From NCBI RefSeq assembly GCF_000300335.1, contig NZ_AMRM01000007.1, positions 1-64,000 of the forward strand: a stretch of DNA of 64,000 bases. The letters are read 5' to 3'. Under the pieces are notes generated by a model that saw nothing but the letters and a program-made list of their open reading frames with translations, made no database searches and was not told where the DNA came from. Shown here piece by piece: positions 35,051-46,195 of the stretch; the first letter of the stretch is position 1, and each line of letters starts with the position of its first letter. This DNA is from Nitratireductor pacificus pht-3B. GTDB lineage: Bacteria; Pseudomonadota; Alphaproteobacteria; Rhizobiales; Rhizobiaceae. The translations under genes and the position numbers were made by a program.

Positions 35051-36562
35051 TCACTCCGCCGGTGCGGGACGCAGGCCGAGGGGCGTTTCCGGGGCGGGGT
35101 TGCCGAGATCGGCGACGGTCTCGCCGCTTTCGAGCCAGGCCTGCATTTCTTCCGGGGTGGCGCGGGGCGAGAACAGCCCGGCGCGCGCGTAGATCAGGCC
35201 GATCAGCGGCGAGAGCCAGCAGGCGAAGGCGAGCGGAATGTAGAGCAGGTTCTCCACCTGCCCCTCCGATATGCCGAGCGCCAGGGCGCTGATCACGAAG
35301 GCGCCGCCGGCGTTCCAGGGGATCAGCGGCGAGATCAGCGTGCCGCCTTCCTCGACCGCGCGCGACAGGTTGAGCGTCGAGTAGCCCATGCCGCGATAGA
35401 CCGGCGCATACATGCGGCCCGGCAGGGCGATCGAGAGATAGGGATCGCCGGCGACCAGATTGGTCGCCATCGACGTGCCGACCGCCGCCGTCTGCACGCC
35501 GGCAAAGCCCGTCACCCGACGCATGATCGCCCGGATGATCGTCTCCAGGCAGCCCGTCTTCTCGAGCGCGCCGCCGAAGGCGAGCGCGATCAGGATGAGG
35601 GAGATGGTCCACATCATGGACTGGATGCCGCCCCGGTTGAGCAGCGTGTCCACCATCGGCACGCCGGTCCCGATCCGGTAGCCGCTGTTGGCATAGGTGA
35701 ATACGTCGTGCAGCCCGGCGCCCTGAACGAACAGCGCGGCGAGGCCACCGGCCAGTGCGCCGGCGAAAAGCGAGGGGATCGGCGGCATGCGCTTGACCGC
35801 CATGACGATCACCAGAGCGACCGGCAGGAGCAGCCAGGGCGAGATGACGAAATTGTCCATAAGCGCGCCGTTGATGCGGGCGATGGTCTCGAAATACGCA
35901 TCCGCCGGTGCGGTCCGGGTGAACCCCGCCAGCAGGTAGATCGCGAGAGCCACGGCCATGGCCGGGACCGTCGTCGGAAGCATGTTCCTGATATGCGAGA
36001 ACAGATCGACGCCGGTCACCGCCGGGGCCAGGTTGGTCGTGTCGGAAAGCGGCGAGATCTTGTCGCCAAAGAAGGCGCCGGAGACCACCGCGCCGGCGGT
36101 CCAGTAGGCGGGAATGCCGAAGCCCGCGCCGATGCCCATCAGGGCGAGGCCGACCGTGCCGACCGTGCCCCACGAGGTTCCGAGCGACAGGGAGACGACC
36201 GAGCACAGCAGCATCGCGGCGGCGAGAAAGAACTGCGGCGACAGGACGGCAAGCCCGTAATAGATCAGTGTCGGCACCGTGCCGCTGGCGATCCACACGC
36301 CGAGGATCATGCCCACCGTGATCAGCACGGAAACGGACGGCAGCGATACGTGGATGACGTGAAAGGCGCCCTGTTCGACATGCTGCCAGGTGAAGCCGAG
36401 CCTGAGGCCGACGAGGCCGGTGATTCCCAGCCCGATGGCAAGCGGCACGTGGGGCGTGAAGTCGTTGAACCAGAAGAGCTGCACGCCGAGAAACACGAGC
36501 GTCAGCACCACCGGCGTCAGCGCCAGTGGCAGGCTCGGCAGTTTCCGTTCCGGTTCCGTCAT
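35051..36562 (-). CDS. NhaC family Na+/H+ antiporter
   Basis: A membrane protein of 503 residues with about 11-12 helices. Characteristic stretches are LSLGTSWGTVGTVGLALMGIG, GAFFGDKISPLSDTTNLAPA and NLVAGDPYLSIALPGRMYAP, as in NhaC-type antiporters. It probably exchanges Na+ (or a lactate/malate-like solute in some NhaC relatives) for H+. I chose ATG 36562 with GGGAGG 5-6 nt upstream over ATG 36586. It is monocistronic; an AT-rich region lies upstream. Confidence 0.92.
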   Translation of the reverse strand: MTEPERKLPSLPLALTPVVLTLVFLGVQLFWFNDFTPHVPLAIGLGITGLVGLRLGFTWQHVEQGAFHVIHVSLPSVSVLITVGMILGVWIASGTVPTLIYYGLAVLSPQFFLAAAMLLCSVVSLSLGTSWGTVGTVGLALMGIGAGFGIPAYWTAGAVVSGAFFGDKISPLSDTTNLAPAVTGVDLFSHIRNMLPTTVPAMAVALAIYLLAGFTRTAPADAYFETIARINGALMDNFVISPWLLLPVALVIVMAVKRMPPIPSLFAGALAGGLAALFVQGAGLHDVFTYANSGYRIGTGVPMVDTLLNRGGIQSMMWTISLILIALAFGGALEKTGCLETIIRAIMRRVTGFAGVQTAAVGTSMATNLVAGDPYLSIALPGRMYAPVYRGMGYSTLNLSRAVEEGGTLISPLIPWNAGGAFVISALALGISEGQVENLLYIPLAFACWLSPLIGLIYARAGLFSPRATPEEMQAWLESGETVADLGNPAPETPLGLRPAPAE

Positions 36563-36662
36563 GCATGCCTCCCATCTTTCACGCACGTCGCGGCCATTCA
36601 GGCGATGGGCACGGCGCTACCGGACGCGTGCACACGTCCAGTGGCGCTTCTTCGCATCTTTA

Positions 36663-36782
36663 GGGAATGAAGATCGGAGCAGGAAGAGTGTTTTTTACTT
36701 TATGCTAAAAATAATAAGTTGATTATTTGAATATATATTGTCGGCAACAATAATTATATAAATGGTTATACATAAATGTAAT
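36663..36782. other. AT-rich intergenic island
   Basis: About 120 bp between nhaC and the monooxygenase gene are strikingly AT-rich (for example TTTTTTACTTTATGC and AATATATATTG) in an otherwise very GC-rich region. Because nhaC is transcribed leftward from 36562 and the monooxygenase ends at 36804, this is likely the nhaC upstream promoter region. No gene is seen in it. Confidence 0.6.
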
Positions 36783-36799
36783 GAAGAATAGCATTCTTC
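36783..36799 (-). terminator. Hairpin just after the monooxygenase stop
   Basis: GAAGAAT-AGC-ATTCTTC is a perfect 7-bp inverted repeat 5 nt beyond the stop codon of the minus-strand gene. The following transcript is AU-rich without a clean U-run, so this is only a candidate terminator. Confidence 0.35.
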
Positions 36800-36803
36800 G
36801 TTC

Positions 36804-37814
36804 TCACTCTGCGGCGAGATTCTCGGTCTCCGCCGCGCGAAGAACCTCAGCGGCGATACGGAAGGATTTCAGCCGTGCCGCGTGATCGTGAATCTGTCCG
36901 GTCAGGATGATCTCGTCGGGCCGATAACGCCTGATGAAGCCCAGCAGCCCGTCGCGGACGGTTTCGGGTCCGCCGGCCGCCGTGCAGGCAAGGGCCTCGC
37001 GGACGCTTGCCGCGATGCCGGGGTCGAAGCCGGCCTCGACATTCTCCACCGGGCGGGGCAGCGGGCCGGGACGCCCGGTGCGCAGATTGGCGAAAGCCTG
37101 CTGCATCGACGATTTGAGGAGCAGGCCCTCTTCATCCGTGTCTGCTGCGAAGACGTTCAGCGCCATCATGAAATGCGGTTTCTCCAGATGCTCGGAGGGC
37201 CGAAACGTCTGGCGGTAGATATCGATCGCCTGTTCGAGCGCTGCGGGCGCGAAATGCGAGGCGAAGGCGTAGGGCAGGCCGAGATGGGCGGCGAGCTGCG
37301 CGCCGTAGAGGCTGGATCCGAGGATCCACACCGGCACATGCGTGCCGCGGCCGGGAATGGCGCGCACCTTCTGGCCGGGCTGTTCGTCGCCGAGATAGAT
37401 CATCAGCTCCACCACGTCCCGCGGAAAGCCGTCGCCGTCCTCGAGGCCGCGGCGCAACGCCCTGGCCGTCGCCATGTCCGTGCCGGGTGCGCGCCCGAGA
37501 CCCAGATCGATGCGGTCCGGATGGAGCGTCGCCAGCGTGCCGAACTGCTCGGCAATGACCAGCGGCGCGTGATTGGGCAGCATCACGCCGCCCGCGCCGA
37601 CGCGGATCGTTTTCGTCGCGGCCGCCACCTGGCCGATCAGCACGGCGGTCGCGGCGCTGGCGATCCCCGCCATGTTGTGATGCTCGGCGAGCCAGTAGCG
37701 CCGGTAGCCCCATTCCTCGGCATGACGGGCGAGGTCGAGCGTGTTGCGCAGGGCGTCGGCGACGGTCGCGCCTTCGGGGACAGGGGCGAGGTCGAGGACG
37801 GAGAAGGGGATCAT
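36804..37814 (-). CDS. LLM class flavin-dependent oxidoreductase (luciferase-like monooxygenase)
   Basis: A cytosolic protein of 336 residues of the bacterial-luciferase superfamily, MsnO8-type. It starts [15 protein letters not shown] and contains [27 protein letters not shown] and [21 protein letters not shown]. These use reduced FMN/F420 and O2 on unknown small molecules. I chose ATG 37814, with GGAG 6 nt upstream, rather than ATG 37847 which lacks a ribosome site. It is on the same strand as purU, 121 bp downstream of it. Confidence 0.9.
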   Translation of the reverse strand: MIPFSVLDLAPVPEGATVADALRNTLDLARHAEEWGYRRYWLAEHHNMAGIASAATAVLIGQVAAATKTIRVGAGGVMLPNHAPLVIAEQFGTLATLHPDRIDLGLGRAPGTDMATARALRRGLEDGDGFPRDVVELMIYLGDEQPGQKVRAIPGRGTHVPVWILGSSLYGAQLAAHLGLPYAFASHFAPAALEQAIDIYRQTFRPSEHLEKPHFMMALNVFAADTDEEGLLLKSSMQQAFANLRTGRPGPLPRPVENVEAGFDPGIAASVREALACTAAGGPETVRDGLLGFIRRYRPDEIILTGQIHDHAARLKSFRIAAEVLRAAETENLAAE

Positions 37815-37935
37815 GGAGGGCTCCGGGGTGGTGGCGCTCTCCGTCATATGGGGACGCGGCCCACCGATCCAAGGGGCGCGGAGCGCCCGTCAGCTTCACC
37901 TCGCCCTTGCTCCGCCGGACGCCTGCGCAGAGGGC

Positions 37936-38790
37936 TTAACCGAACACCACCGTCTTGTGGCCGTTCAGCATCACGCGGTTCTCCAGATCCAGCTTGACGG
38001 CGCGGGCGAGCACCCGGCTCTCGATGTCACGGCCGGCGGCGACGAAATCCTCGGCGCTCAGCGCATGCGTCACGCGCTCGGTTTCCTGCTCGATGATCGG
38101 CCCTTCGTCGAGATCGGGCGTCACGTAGTGGGCCGTGGCGCCGATCAGCTTCACGCCGCGCTCATGGGCCTGGTGATAGGGCTTGGCGCCCTTGAAGCTC
38201 GGCAGGAAGGAATGGTGGATGTTGATGACCTTGCCGTAGAGCCGGTTGGAGAGGTCGTTGGACAACACCTGCATGTAGCGGGCGAGGATCAAGAGGTCGG
38301 CGCCGGTCTCGTTGAACAGCGCCAGGAGCTTTGCTTCCTGCTCGGCCTTGTTGTCCCTGTTCACCGTCCAGTGATGAAAGGGGATGCTCTCCATCTCCGC
38401 CGTGCGGCGCGCATCCTCGTGATTGGAGACGATGGCCGCCACCTCCGCGTCGAGCCAGCCGACGCGGATCTGGTAGAGGAGGTGCAGCAGGGCGTGGTCG
38501 AACTTCGACACCATGATGATGATCTTCGGCCGCCGCGCGCGGTCCGCGATCGCGGTCTTCATGTCGAACCGGGCGATTGCCGGTTCGAGCGCCCGCAGCA
38601 GGCCATCGCGTTCGACGCTCCCGGGCGCGGTGATCGACAGGCGCATGAAGAAGCGGTTCGTCTGCCGGTCCCAGAACTGGTTGGATTCGGCGATGTTGGC
38701 GCCCAGTCCGGCAAGTTCGGTCGTCACGGCGGCGACGATGCCGGGGCGGTCGGCGCAGGAAAGATTGATGTCGAACGTCTTCTCGGTCAT
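37936..38790 (-). CDS. purU: PurU, formyltetrahydrofolate deformylase
   Basis: PurU hydrolyses 10-formyl-tetrahydrofolate to tetrahydrofolate and formate. The 284-residue protein has an N-terminal ACT domain (residues 1-80, INLSCADRPGIVAAVTTELA) and a C-terminal formyltransferase-like catalytic domain with SNHEDAR, INIHHSFLPSFKGAKPYHQA and DEGPIIEQE, which carry the catalytic Asn, His and Asp. ATG 38790 is in good context; a longer upstream open frame is spurious. Its formate product could feed the fds enzyme encoded 10 kb away. Confidence 0.95.
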   Translation of the reverse strand: MTEKTFDINLSCADRPGIVAAVTTELAGLGANIAESNQFWDRQTNRFFMRLSITAPGSVERDGLLRALEPAIARFDMKTAIADRARRPKIIIMVSKFDHALLHLLYQIRVGWLDAEVAAIVSNHEDARRTAEMESIPFHHWTVNRDNKAEQEAKLLALFNETGADLLILARYMQVLSNDLSNRLYGKVINIHHSFLPSFKGAKPYHQAHERGVKLIGATAHYVTPDLDEGPIIEQETERVTHALSAEDFVAAGRDIESRVLARAVKLDLENRVMLNGHKTVVFG

Positions 38791-38987
38791 GGCGGGGTCC
38801 GGCTGATGGCTCGATGGGCGGGTCGTGGAAAGCCGCGATCTATACGCGATCGCGCCGCGAATGAAACCGGCATAGTGTCTCATGCCGCCGGATGGAATGT
38901 CCTGCCGAAATCGCCGGCGCCTGTCGGATACGCCGCCGACCGGACGTCCTCGGAAAAACGCGCAGCGACAAGGAAAGGAAAACCGCC

Positions 38988-39200
38988 ATGTCCGACCAGA
39001 AGGTGAAAGGCCCCGCTTCCTATTTCCCGTCCATCGAGAAGACCTACGGCCAGCCGATCGACCACTGGCTGGCGCTGCTCGACGGCATGCGGGACAGGAA
39101 GCACATGGAGATGGTCTCGGTGCTGAAGAGCGAACACGGGCTGGGGCACGGCCACGCCAATGCGCTGGTGGCCCATCACCGGGCCAGGAACGCCGGTTGA
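38988..39200 (+). CDS. DUF4287 domain-containing protein
   Basis: A 70-residue protein starting MSDQKVKGPASYFPSIEK, with the DUF4287 features YFPSIEKTYGQPIDHWLALLD and GLGHGHANALV (last in the helix-turn part). DUF4287 proteins are small helical proteins of unknown function common in Alphaproteobacteria and Actinobacteria. ATG 38988 is preceded by AAGGAAAGG. It is convergent with the DUF4139 gene, 33 bp away, and divergent from purU. Confidence 0.8.
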   Translation: MSDQKVKGPASYFPSIEKTYGQPIDHWLALLDGMRDRKHMEMVSVLKSEHGLGHGHANALVAHHRARNAG

Positions 39201-39233
39201 ACCGCTCCGGCGCCCCTGCGTTCCGGTCCCCGC

Positions 39234-41246
39234 TCAGAACGTGCGGATGAAGTCGCGCACCTCGTCCTGCAGCGTCCTGTACCGCGTCTCTGCCGCCGCG
39301 CGGCGGGTGGCGAGGGCGGCGATCTCGTCCTCTGTCTTCTCCAGCATGGCGAGATAGCGCTTGGCCAGCGCGCTGTCGCCCGGCGCGGCGGCGAGGTTGT
39401 CGCGGATGCGCTCCTGATCGCCTGCCGTGCGGGCAACCGCCTCCTCGATCTCCTGCATGTCGAGTTGCGCGCGCACGGCGTTGCGGCGCAGTTCGGCGAG
39501 TTCGGTGAGCTTGGCGGCGGTCTGCGCGTCGGTGGTCGCGCCTGCCCAGTTGAACAGGGCTTCGGCGTCGGCGTCGACCAGAGCGAAGCTGTCGATGCGG
39601 CTGCGCTCCGCCGTGATCTTGATCTCGGCCGTGCCGCCCGCTTCCACCGTCGCGCGCAACCGGTGATGGGTCGGCGTCGATGAGGCGAGCGCGTCCGAGG
39701 CGATCTGCCAGCCGTCGCGCCGCGGGTGCTCGACGATGACAGTGCGTGGCGCATCGGTTGCGCCCTTGATGGCATAGGTGGTCGTCAGTCGCGAAACCGA
39801 GGTGGCGCGCAGGACGCCGTCGGCGACGGCGATCCGCCCGACCGTCTCGCGGGGGTCCGTCTGCGTCGTGATCTCGACCTTGCGGTCGGCGGCGAAGCTG
39901 ACCATGCGGCTTTCGCCGCCGGGCACGCCGGCAAGCTGCGCGTCGCCGACATAGCCGTCGCGCTGGTCGTAGACGGTCAGGATGCCGGGCGGCAGGCTGG
40001 CCTCGGTTCTGTTTTCCAGGAACAGGGCGGCGACCGGATGGATCTCGCCGCGCTCCGGCTGGAAGACGGAAACCTGCTCGGCGGGAACCTCGGCGTCGAT
40101 GAAGGGCAGTGAGAGGGTCTGTCCGGCCTTCAGTGCGACCGGGAACGGGAGGCGATAGGAGGCGCTCGTCTGCCCCTCCTGGGTGGCGGCTGCGCCGGTC
40201 GGCGCGGCAAACGCATGTTCCATCGCGGCGGCCGGCGCGGGCGCCATGGTCAGGGCGCGCCTTTGCCGGGCCGCGCCGCCCATCGCGTCGGCGGCGACCT
40301 CGGCGTCCATGCCGGCGGCGTTGTCGATGCGGGGCGGCGTCGTGCTGCCTGCCGTGACCGGCACCTGCGGCCGCTCGTGCCAGTAGCGTTGATGCAGGCG
40401 CTGCGCGAGCGTGACCGGAGCCCCGGACGACAGGGTGACGGCGACATCCCGCCAGTCCTCGCCGGTGGCGTTCTCGATGACGGCCCAGGCCTGCAGGCGC
40501 GCCGCCCCGCCTTCCTGCGAGACCAGGCGGTATGCGGTCTTCCACACGGGCGCCGGCACGACATAGGAGATGCTCACGTCGCGCGCCCCGTCGCCCTGGA
40601 GCGCGATGGAGATCCGCCGCACGTCGTCCATGCGGCCGCGCCCGCTGACGGCCGCCGCCTCGCGCAGCTTGTCGCGCATGGCGGCGTCGAGGATCTCGAA
40701 CACGGTGTCGGTTCCGAGGCGCAGCACCTCCACCTGGCCGGTTTCGGTCATGAGGGAAAGCGTGCGCTCGGTGGTGGCGTCGTCGCCCGTGCCGCGCTGC
40801 TCGCTGCCCACGCCGAGCACCGTGCCCTCGACGGTGCGCCCGCCGGATGAGGCGCGCACGGGGATGCCCTGGAGGGACGCCGCCAGCTCCGGCAGGGAAC
40901 CCATCGTGTCGGGCTGGAACGGCAGGCGGCGGAATGTTTCCTCGACCGGCGACAGACCATCCAGCGTCAGGCCGCCGACGGTGCCGGAGGGGTCGCGCAC
41001 GACGAGGCTCTTGAGGATGTCGTCGACCTGCTCGAGGGGCACGTCGATGGCCAGCGTTTCGGTGCCGTCGATCCGCGCCGCGCGCCTGATCTCGGCAAGG
41101 CCGCCCGACGAAAGCGTGATGGCCTCCACCTCGCTGGTGAACGCGTCCACGGCGCCCGCCGGACCGGTGACGAACGGAGCGGCCACGGTGGCGCAGAGCA
41201 TCGCGGCGCGCGTCGTCGCGAGAGAGGCCTTCTTGACGGTTTTCAT
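39234..41246 (-). CDS. DUF4139 domain-containing exported protein
   Basis: A protein of 670 residues with a Sec-like signal peptide (residues 1-32, ending GPAGAVDAF). The central and C-terminal part match DUF4139: ISYVVPAPVWKTAYRLV, RLPFPVALKAGQTLSLPF, YPGDSE-like GEIHPVAALFLENRTEASLPPG and a late coiled-coil around residues 590-670 (KLTELAELRRNAVRAQ and EKTEDEIAALATRRA). Function is unknown; a cell-envelope role is inferred from export. I chose ATG 41246 with AGGAG upstream; the extension to 41324 is not supported. Confidence 0.85.
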   Translation of the reverse strand: MKTVKKASLATTRAAMLCATVAAPFVTGPAGAVDAFTSEVEAITLSSGGLAEIRRAARIDGTETLAIDVPLEQVDDILKSLVVRDPSGTVGGLTLDGLSPVEETFRRLPFQPDTMGSLPELAASLQGIPVRASSGGRTVEGTVLGVGSEQRGTGDDATTERTLSLMTETGQVEVLRLGTDTVFEILDAAMRDKLREAAAVSGRGRMDDVRRISIALQGDGARDVSISYVVPAPVWKTAYRLVSQEGGAARLQAWAVIENATGEDWRDVAVTLSSGAPVTLAQRLHQRYWHERPQVPVTAGSTTPPRIDNAAGMDAEVAADAMGGAARQRRALTMAPAPAAAMEHAFAAPTGAAATQEGQTSASYRLPFPVALKAGQTLSLPFIDAEVPAEQVSVFQPERGEIHPVAALFLENRTEASLPPGILTVYDQRDGYVGDAQLAGVPGGESRMVSFAADRKVEITTQTDPRETVGRIAVADGVLRATSVSRLTTTYAIKGATDAPRTVIVEHPRRDGWQIASDALASSTPTHHRLRATVEAGGTAEIKITAERSRIDSFALVDADAEALFNWAGATTDAQTAAKLTELAELRRNAVRAQLDMQEIEEAVARTAGDQERIRDNLAAAPGDSALAKRYLAMLEKTEDEIAALATRRAAAETRYRTLQDEVRDFIRTF

Positions 41247-41396
41247 GGGGGTCTCCTGATACGGGTCATCGACAGGGCGAATGGACCGCACGCCGGAGAC
41301 GTTGGCAAGTGCGCGGTCGCCCACCCGTGCTGTCGATCCACATCGCTGCCTGAGAGAGACCTCGCCGATGCGGCGGTTTTGTGGTGCGGCCGCCCG

Positions 41397-43037
<1,641 letters not shown>

Positions 43038-43178
43038 TGGGCTGCTCCGCTTGAAAGAAACGGCGTGTTCTAACCCATCGGTTGAAAAACAGGAATCCGA
43101 TTTCGCAGAACCCCTTGCTGAATCTGGCGCGAAAACGGCGTTGCAGTGCGGTTTCCTGGCACCCATCAATTTCTTTGT

Positions 43179-43198
43179 TGGAACAATCAATTGTACCA
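43179..43198. promoter_or_regulatory. Palindrome, candidate MocR operator
   Basis: TGGAACAATCAATTGTACCA is an imperfect palindrome (8 of the 9 paired positions match) 54 bp upstream of the MocR-type start and 142 bp upstream of pgi. MocR/PdxR-type regulators bind inverted or direct repeats next to their own genes. Which gene it controls is not known. Confidence 0.4.
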
Positions 43199-43251
43199 GG
43201 GTTGACATGCCTTGACCCGGCGTTAGGCTCCGCCCGCGAGAGGAAGAATCC

Positions 43252-44745
43252 ATGCCAGCCAGAAATGACACCGCCTTATGGACCGGCCTGTTCAAGATTT
43301 CCCCTGAATCCGGCCAGACGCTTCAGGCCCAGATCCGGCAGGCCATCGTGTCGGCCATTCTCGACCGCCAGATCGCGCCCTCCATGCCGCTTCCCTCCTG
43401 CCGCATCCTGGCCGAGAAGCTCGGCGTCGCGCGCGGTACGGTCGTGCTGGCCTTCCAGCAGCTCGTCGACCAGGGCTTCCTGATCGCCCGCGAGCGGCGC
43501 GGCCATTTCGTCAATCCGGAGGTGCTGGCCGCTCCGCCGCGCCCGCCGCGCAAGCAGGGCGGCAAGAACGGCGTCAACTGGAGCAACCGGTTCCAGGTCA
43601 TGGCGAGCCGCATGCCGGATTCGCGCAAGAACGAAGACTGGATGAAGGCGTCCTATCCCTTCGTCTACGGCCAGTTCGATCCGTCCCTGTTCCCCACCGC
43701 CGAATGGCGCGAGTGCAACCGCATGGCGCTGGCGGTGCTGGAGATCCGCAACTGGGCGGCCGACATGGTCGACCGCGACGACCCGCTGCTGATCGAGCAG
43801 ATCCAGGCGCGGCTCCTGCCGCGGCGCGGCATCTTCGCTAATCCCGACGAGATCCTGATCACGCTCGGCTCGCAGCATGCGCTGTACATGCTGGCGACCC
43901 TTCTGATGCGCAAGGGGTCCCGGGTGGCAGTGGAGAATCCGGGCTATCCCGACGCCCGCTCGATCTTCGAGCTGGCGGGCGCCGAGATCATCCCCGTGCC
44001 GGTTGACCGGCAGGGCATCGACGTGGCGCAGATCCCGCGGGAGGCGAACTTCGTCTTTGCCACGCCCAGCCATCACTGCCCGACCATGGTGCCGCTCAGC
44101 CAGCCGCGCCGCGAGGCGCTGCTGGCGAAGGCCGAGGAGAACGACTGGATCGTCATCGAGGACGATTACGACAGCCAGCTTGCCGACGAGCGGCCGCAGG
44201 CGGCGCTGAAGGGCCTCGACCGCACCGGTCGCGTGATCCATGTCGGCTCCATGTCGAAGACGCTCGCGCCCGGCCTGCGCATGGGCTACATCGTCGCCCC
44301 CGCCGACCTGATCGCCGAGCTGCGTGCCCTCCGCCGCTTCATGCTGCGCCATCCGCCGGCCAACAACCAGCGCGCCGTGGCGCTGTTCCTCTCGCTCGGT
44401 CATCACGACACGCTGGTGCGCCGCATCTCTGCCGCCTTCGAGGAGCGCCGCGAGAAGCTGGTGCAGGCGGTCGGCGACATCCTGCCGGACTGGAGCGCCG
44501 CGGATATCCGTGGCGGGACCTCGCTCTGGCTGGAGGGGCCGGCGGGGCTCGATTCGGCCATGCTGGCGAAATCGGCCGCCGAGCGCAGCGTTCTGATCGA
44601 GCCGGGCGGCCGCTTCTTCATCGGCCGCACCAGCCCGACGCCGTTCATGCGGCTCGGCATCTCGTCGATCGGCGCGCAGCATGTGGAGCCGGGCATCCGC
44701 GAACTCGCCGCCGCCGCCGCCGAACATCGCCGCGCGGCGGCCTGA
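43252..44745 (+). CDS. MocR-type PLP-dependent transcriptional regulator (GntR fused to aminotransferase)
   Basis: The 497-residue protein fuses a GntR winged helix (residues 20-90, [20 protein letters not shown]) to a class-I aminotransferase-like domain (about 120-490). The PLP lysine lies in [15 protein letters not shown], with [16 protein letters not shown] and [17 protein letters not shown] as cofactor/substrate segments. Family members (PdxR, GabR, TauR) sense PLP or amino acids. ATG 43252 is preceded by GAGAGGAAG. It is divergent from pgi; no PLP or GABA pathway gene is adjacent, so its target is unknown. Confidence 0.92.
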   Translation: MPARNDTALWTGLFKISPESGQTLQAQIRQAIVSAILDRQIAPSMPLPSCRILAEKLGVARGTVVLAFQQLVDQGFLIARERRGHFVNPEVLAAPPRPPRKQGGKNGVNWSNRFQVMASRMPDSRKNEDWMKASYPFVYGQFDPSLFPTAEWRECNRMALAVLEIRNWAADMVDRDDPLLIEQIQARLLPRRGIFANPDEILITLGSQHALYMLATLLMRKGSRVAVENPGYPDARSIFELAGAEIIPVPVDRQGIDVAQIPREANFVFATPSHHCPTMVPLSQPRREALLAKAEENDWIVIEDDYDSQLADERPQAALKGLDRTGRVIHVGSMSKTLAPGLRMGYIVAPADLIAELRALRRFMLRHPPANNQRAVALFLSLGHHDTLVRRISAAFEERREKLVQAVGDILPDWSAADIRGGTSLWLEGPAGLDSAMLAKSAAERSVLIEPGGRFFIGRTSPTPFMRLGISSIGAQHVEPGIRELAAAAAEHRRAAA

Positions 44746-44823
44746 TCCCGGCTGCGGTGGATGGACAAGGCGTTGCCGGTGCGTTAGCCAGTCTTGAGAC
44801 TGCTGTTTCAGGAGGGTCGCGCC

Positions 44824-45297
44824 ATGGCCATGGTCATCGAGGGTGAAGAGCGGATCGAGGCGCCGGTGGATGCCGTGTGGCGGGCGCTGAACGATCCCGA
44901 GGTCCTGAAAGCCTGCATCCCGGGCTGCGAGGAGCTGGAGAAGACATCCGATACCGAGTTCGCGGCGACCGTCGCGCTCAAGATCGGGCCGATCAAGGCG
45001 CGCTTCAACGGCGCGGTGGAGCTTTCTAACCTCAACCCGCCGCACTCCTACACAATCAGCGGCGAGGGCAAGGGCGGCGTCGCCGGTTTCGCCAAGGGCG
45101 GCGCCGACGTGGCGCTCCGGGAGGACGGCGCCGACGCGACGATCCTGTCCTACAGCGCCAAGGCGGATGTCGGCGGCAAGATGGCCCAGCTCGGCAGCCG
45201 GCTCATCCAGTCGACCTCGAAGAAGCTGGCGGGCCAGTTCTTTTCAAGTTTCAGCGACCATGTCGGCGGCGGTGGGGAAACGCCCGCCTCAGCGTGA
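44824..45297 (+). CDS. CoxG-like SRPBCC family protein
   Basis: A 157-residue protein, with the CoxG/SRPBCC block GEERIEAPVDAVWRALNDPEVLKACIPGC (key parts EAPVDAVWRAL and CIPGCEEL) and FAKGGADVALREDGADATI. CoxG proteins anchor or assist CO dehydrogenase at the membrane, but many homologues occur without Cox genes; here no coxMSL is nearby. ATG 44824 has GGAGG 7 nt upstream. Its 3' end overlaps convergent paaG by 9 bp. Confidence 0.85.
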   Translation: MAMVIEGEERIEAPVDAVWRALNDPEVLKACIPGCEELEKTSDTEFAATVALKIGPIKARFNGAVELSNLNPPHSYTISGEGKGGVAGFAKGGADVALREDGADATILSYSAKADVGGKMAQLGSRLIQSTSKKLAGQFFSSFSDHVGGGGETPASA

Positions 45298-46098
45298 GGC
45301 CTTGCCGCTGAACGCCGCCTCGCGCTTTTCCAGGAAGGCGCTGACGCCCTCGCGATAGTCGCTCGAGCGCCCGGCCTCGCGCTGCAGGTCGCGTTCGAGA
45401 TCGAGCTGTGCGTCGAGCGTGTTGCCCGAGGCGGACTGGGCCGCCTGCTTGATCAGCCCGTAGGCGAATGTCGGCCCCTTTGCCAGATGCTCGGCCAGCG
45501 CCTCCGCCTCCGCCGTCAGGGCGTCGTCCTCGACCATGCGCCAGATCATCCCCCATTCGGCGGCTTTCTCCGCAGACACGGCTTCGCCCGTCAGCATCAG
45601 CGCCTTGGCGCGCGCCTCGCCGATCAGGCTGGTGAGAAACCAGGTGCCGCCCGAATCGGGCACGAGGCCGATTCGCGAGAATGCCTGGATGAACTTCGCC
45701 GAGCGGGCCGCCAGCACGATGTCGCAGGCCAGCGCGATGTTGGCGCCGGCGCCGGCTGCCACGCCGTTGACCGCGCAGATCACGGGCTTGGCGAGGCCGC
45801 GAATCTGCCGCACGAGCGGATTATAGAAAGTCTCGATCGTATGCCCGAGGTCCAGCTTGTCGTCGAGCTTCGCCGGGTCGCGGTCGCCAAGATCCTGCCC
45901 GGCGCAGAAACCGCGCCCGGCGCCGGTGAGCAGCACCGCACGGCATGCATCGTTGGCTGCCGCCTCGTCGAGGGCGGCGCGCAGCGCGAGATGCTGCGCC
46001 TCGTTGAAGGAATTGAGCTTCTCCGGACGGTTGAGCGTGATGCGGTGCCAGCCGTCGCGCCGGTCGTGAAGAATGGTCTCGTTGTCTGCGGCACTCAT
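45289..46098 (-). CDS. paaG: PaaG-like enoyl-CoA hydratase/isomerase
   Basis: A crotonase-family enzyme of 269 residues. The blocks RITLNRPEKLNSFN, LTGAGRGFCAGQDLGDRD, NGVAAGAGANIALACDIV and FSRIGLVPDSGGTWFL are close to PaaG, the 1,2-epoxyphenylacetyl-CoA isomerase of aerobic phenylacetate breakdown. No other paa gene is in the window. Upstream lie two 14-bp direct repeats with ACGTNACATAAA cores, so it may have its own regulation. The symbol is by resemblance; another enoyl-CoA hydratase function is possible. Confidence 0.8.
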   Translation of the reverse strand: MSAADNETILHDRRDGWHRITLNRPEKLNSFNEAQHLALRAALDEAAANDACRAVLLTGAGRGFCAGQDLGDRDPAKLDDKLDLGHTIETFYNPLVRQIRGLAKPVICAVNGVAAGAGANIALACDIVLAARSAKFIQAFSRIGLVPDSGGTWFLTSLIGEARAKALMLTGEAVSAEKAAEWGMIWRMVEDDALTAEAEALAEHLAKGPTFAYGLIKQAAQSASGNTLDAQLDLERDLQREAGRSSDYREGVSAFLEKREAAFSGKASR

Positions 46099-46123
46099 GC
46101 GCTCGTCCTCCGGATGCGGATTT

Positions 46124-46169
46124 TTACGTTACATAAAACGGCTCGTTGAGCAAACATACGTAACATAAA
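46124..46169. promoter_or_regulatory. Direct repeats upstream of paaG, candidate regulator site
   Basis: TTACGTTACATAAA (46124-46137) and ATACGTAACATAAA (46156-46169) match at 12 of 14 positions and start 32 bp apart, about three helical turns. They lie 26 bp upstream of the paaG start in an AT-rich gap. A TetR-type PaaR could bind here, but this is a guess. Confidence 0.4.
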
Positions 46170-46195
46170 TTATCGCGTACGGCGGCCGGCCTGCC

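Noticed and set aside
43038-43295. N-terminal extension of pgi to 43295
   Set aside because: The extra 86 residues do not resemble Pgi and overlap the MocR gene start; TTG 43037 has the ribosome site.
44824-45297. A CO dehydrogenase locus around the CoxG-like gene
   Set aside because: No coxM, coxS or coxL homologue lies nearby; SRPBCC/CoxG proteins are common as stand-alone genes.
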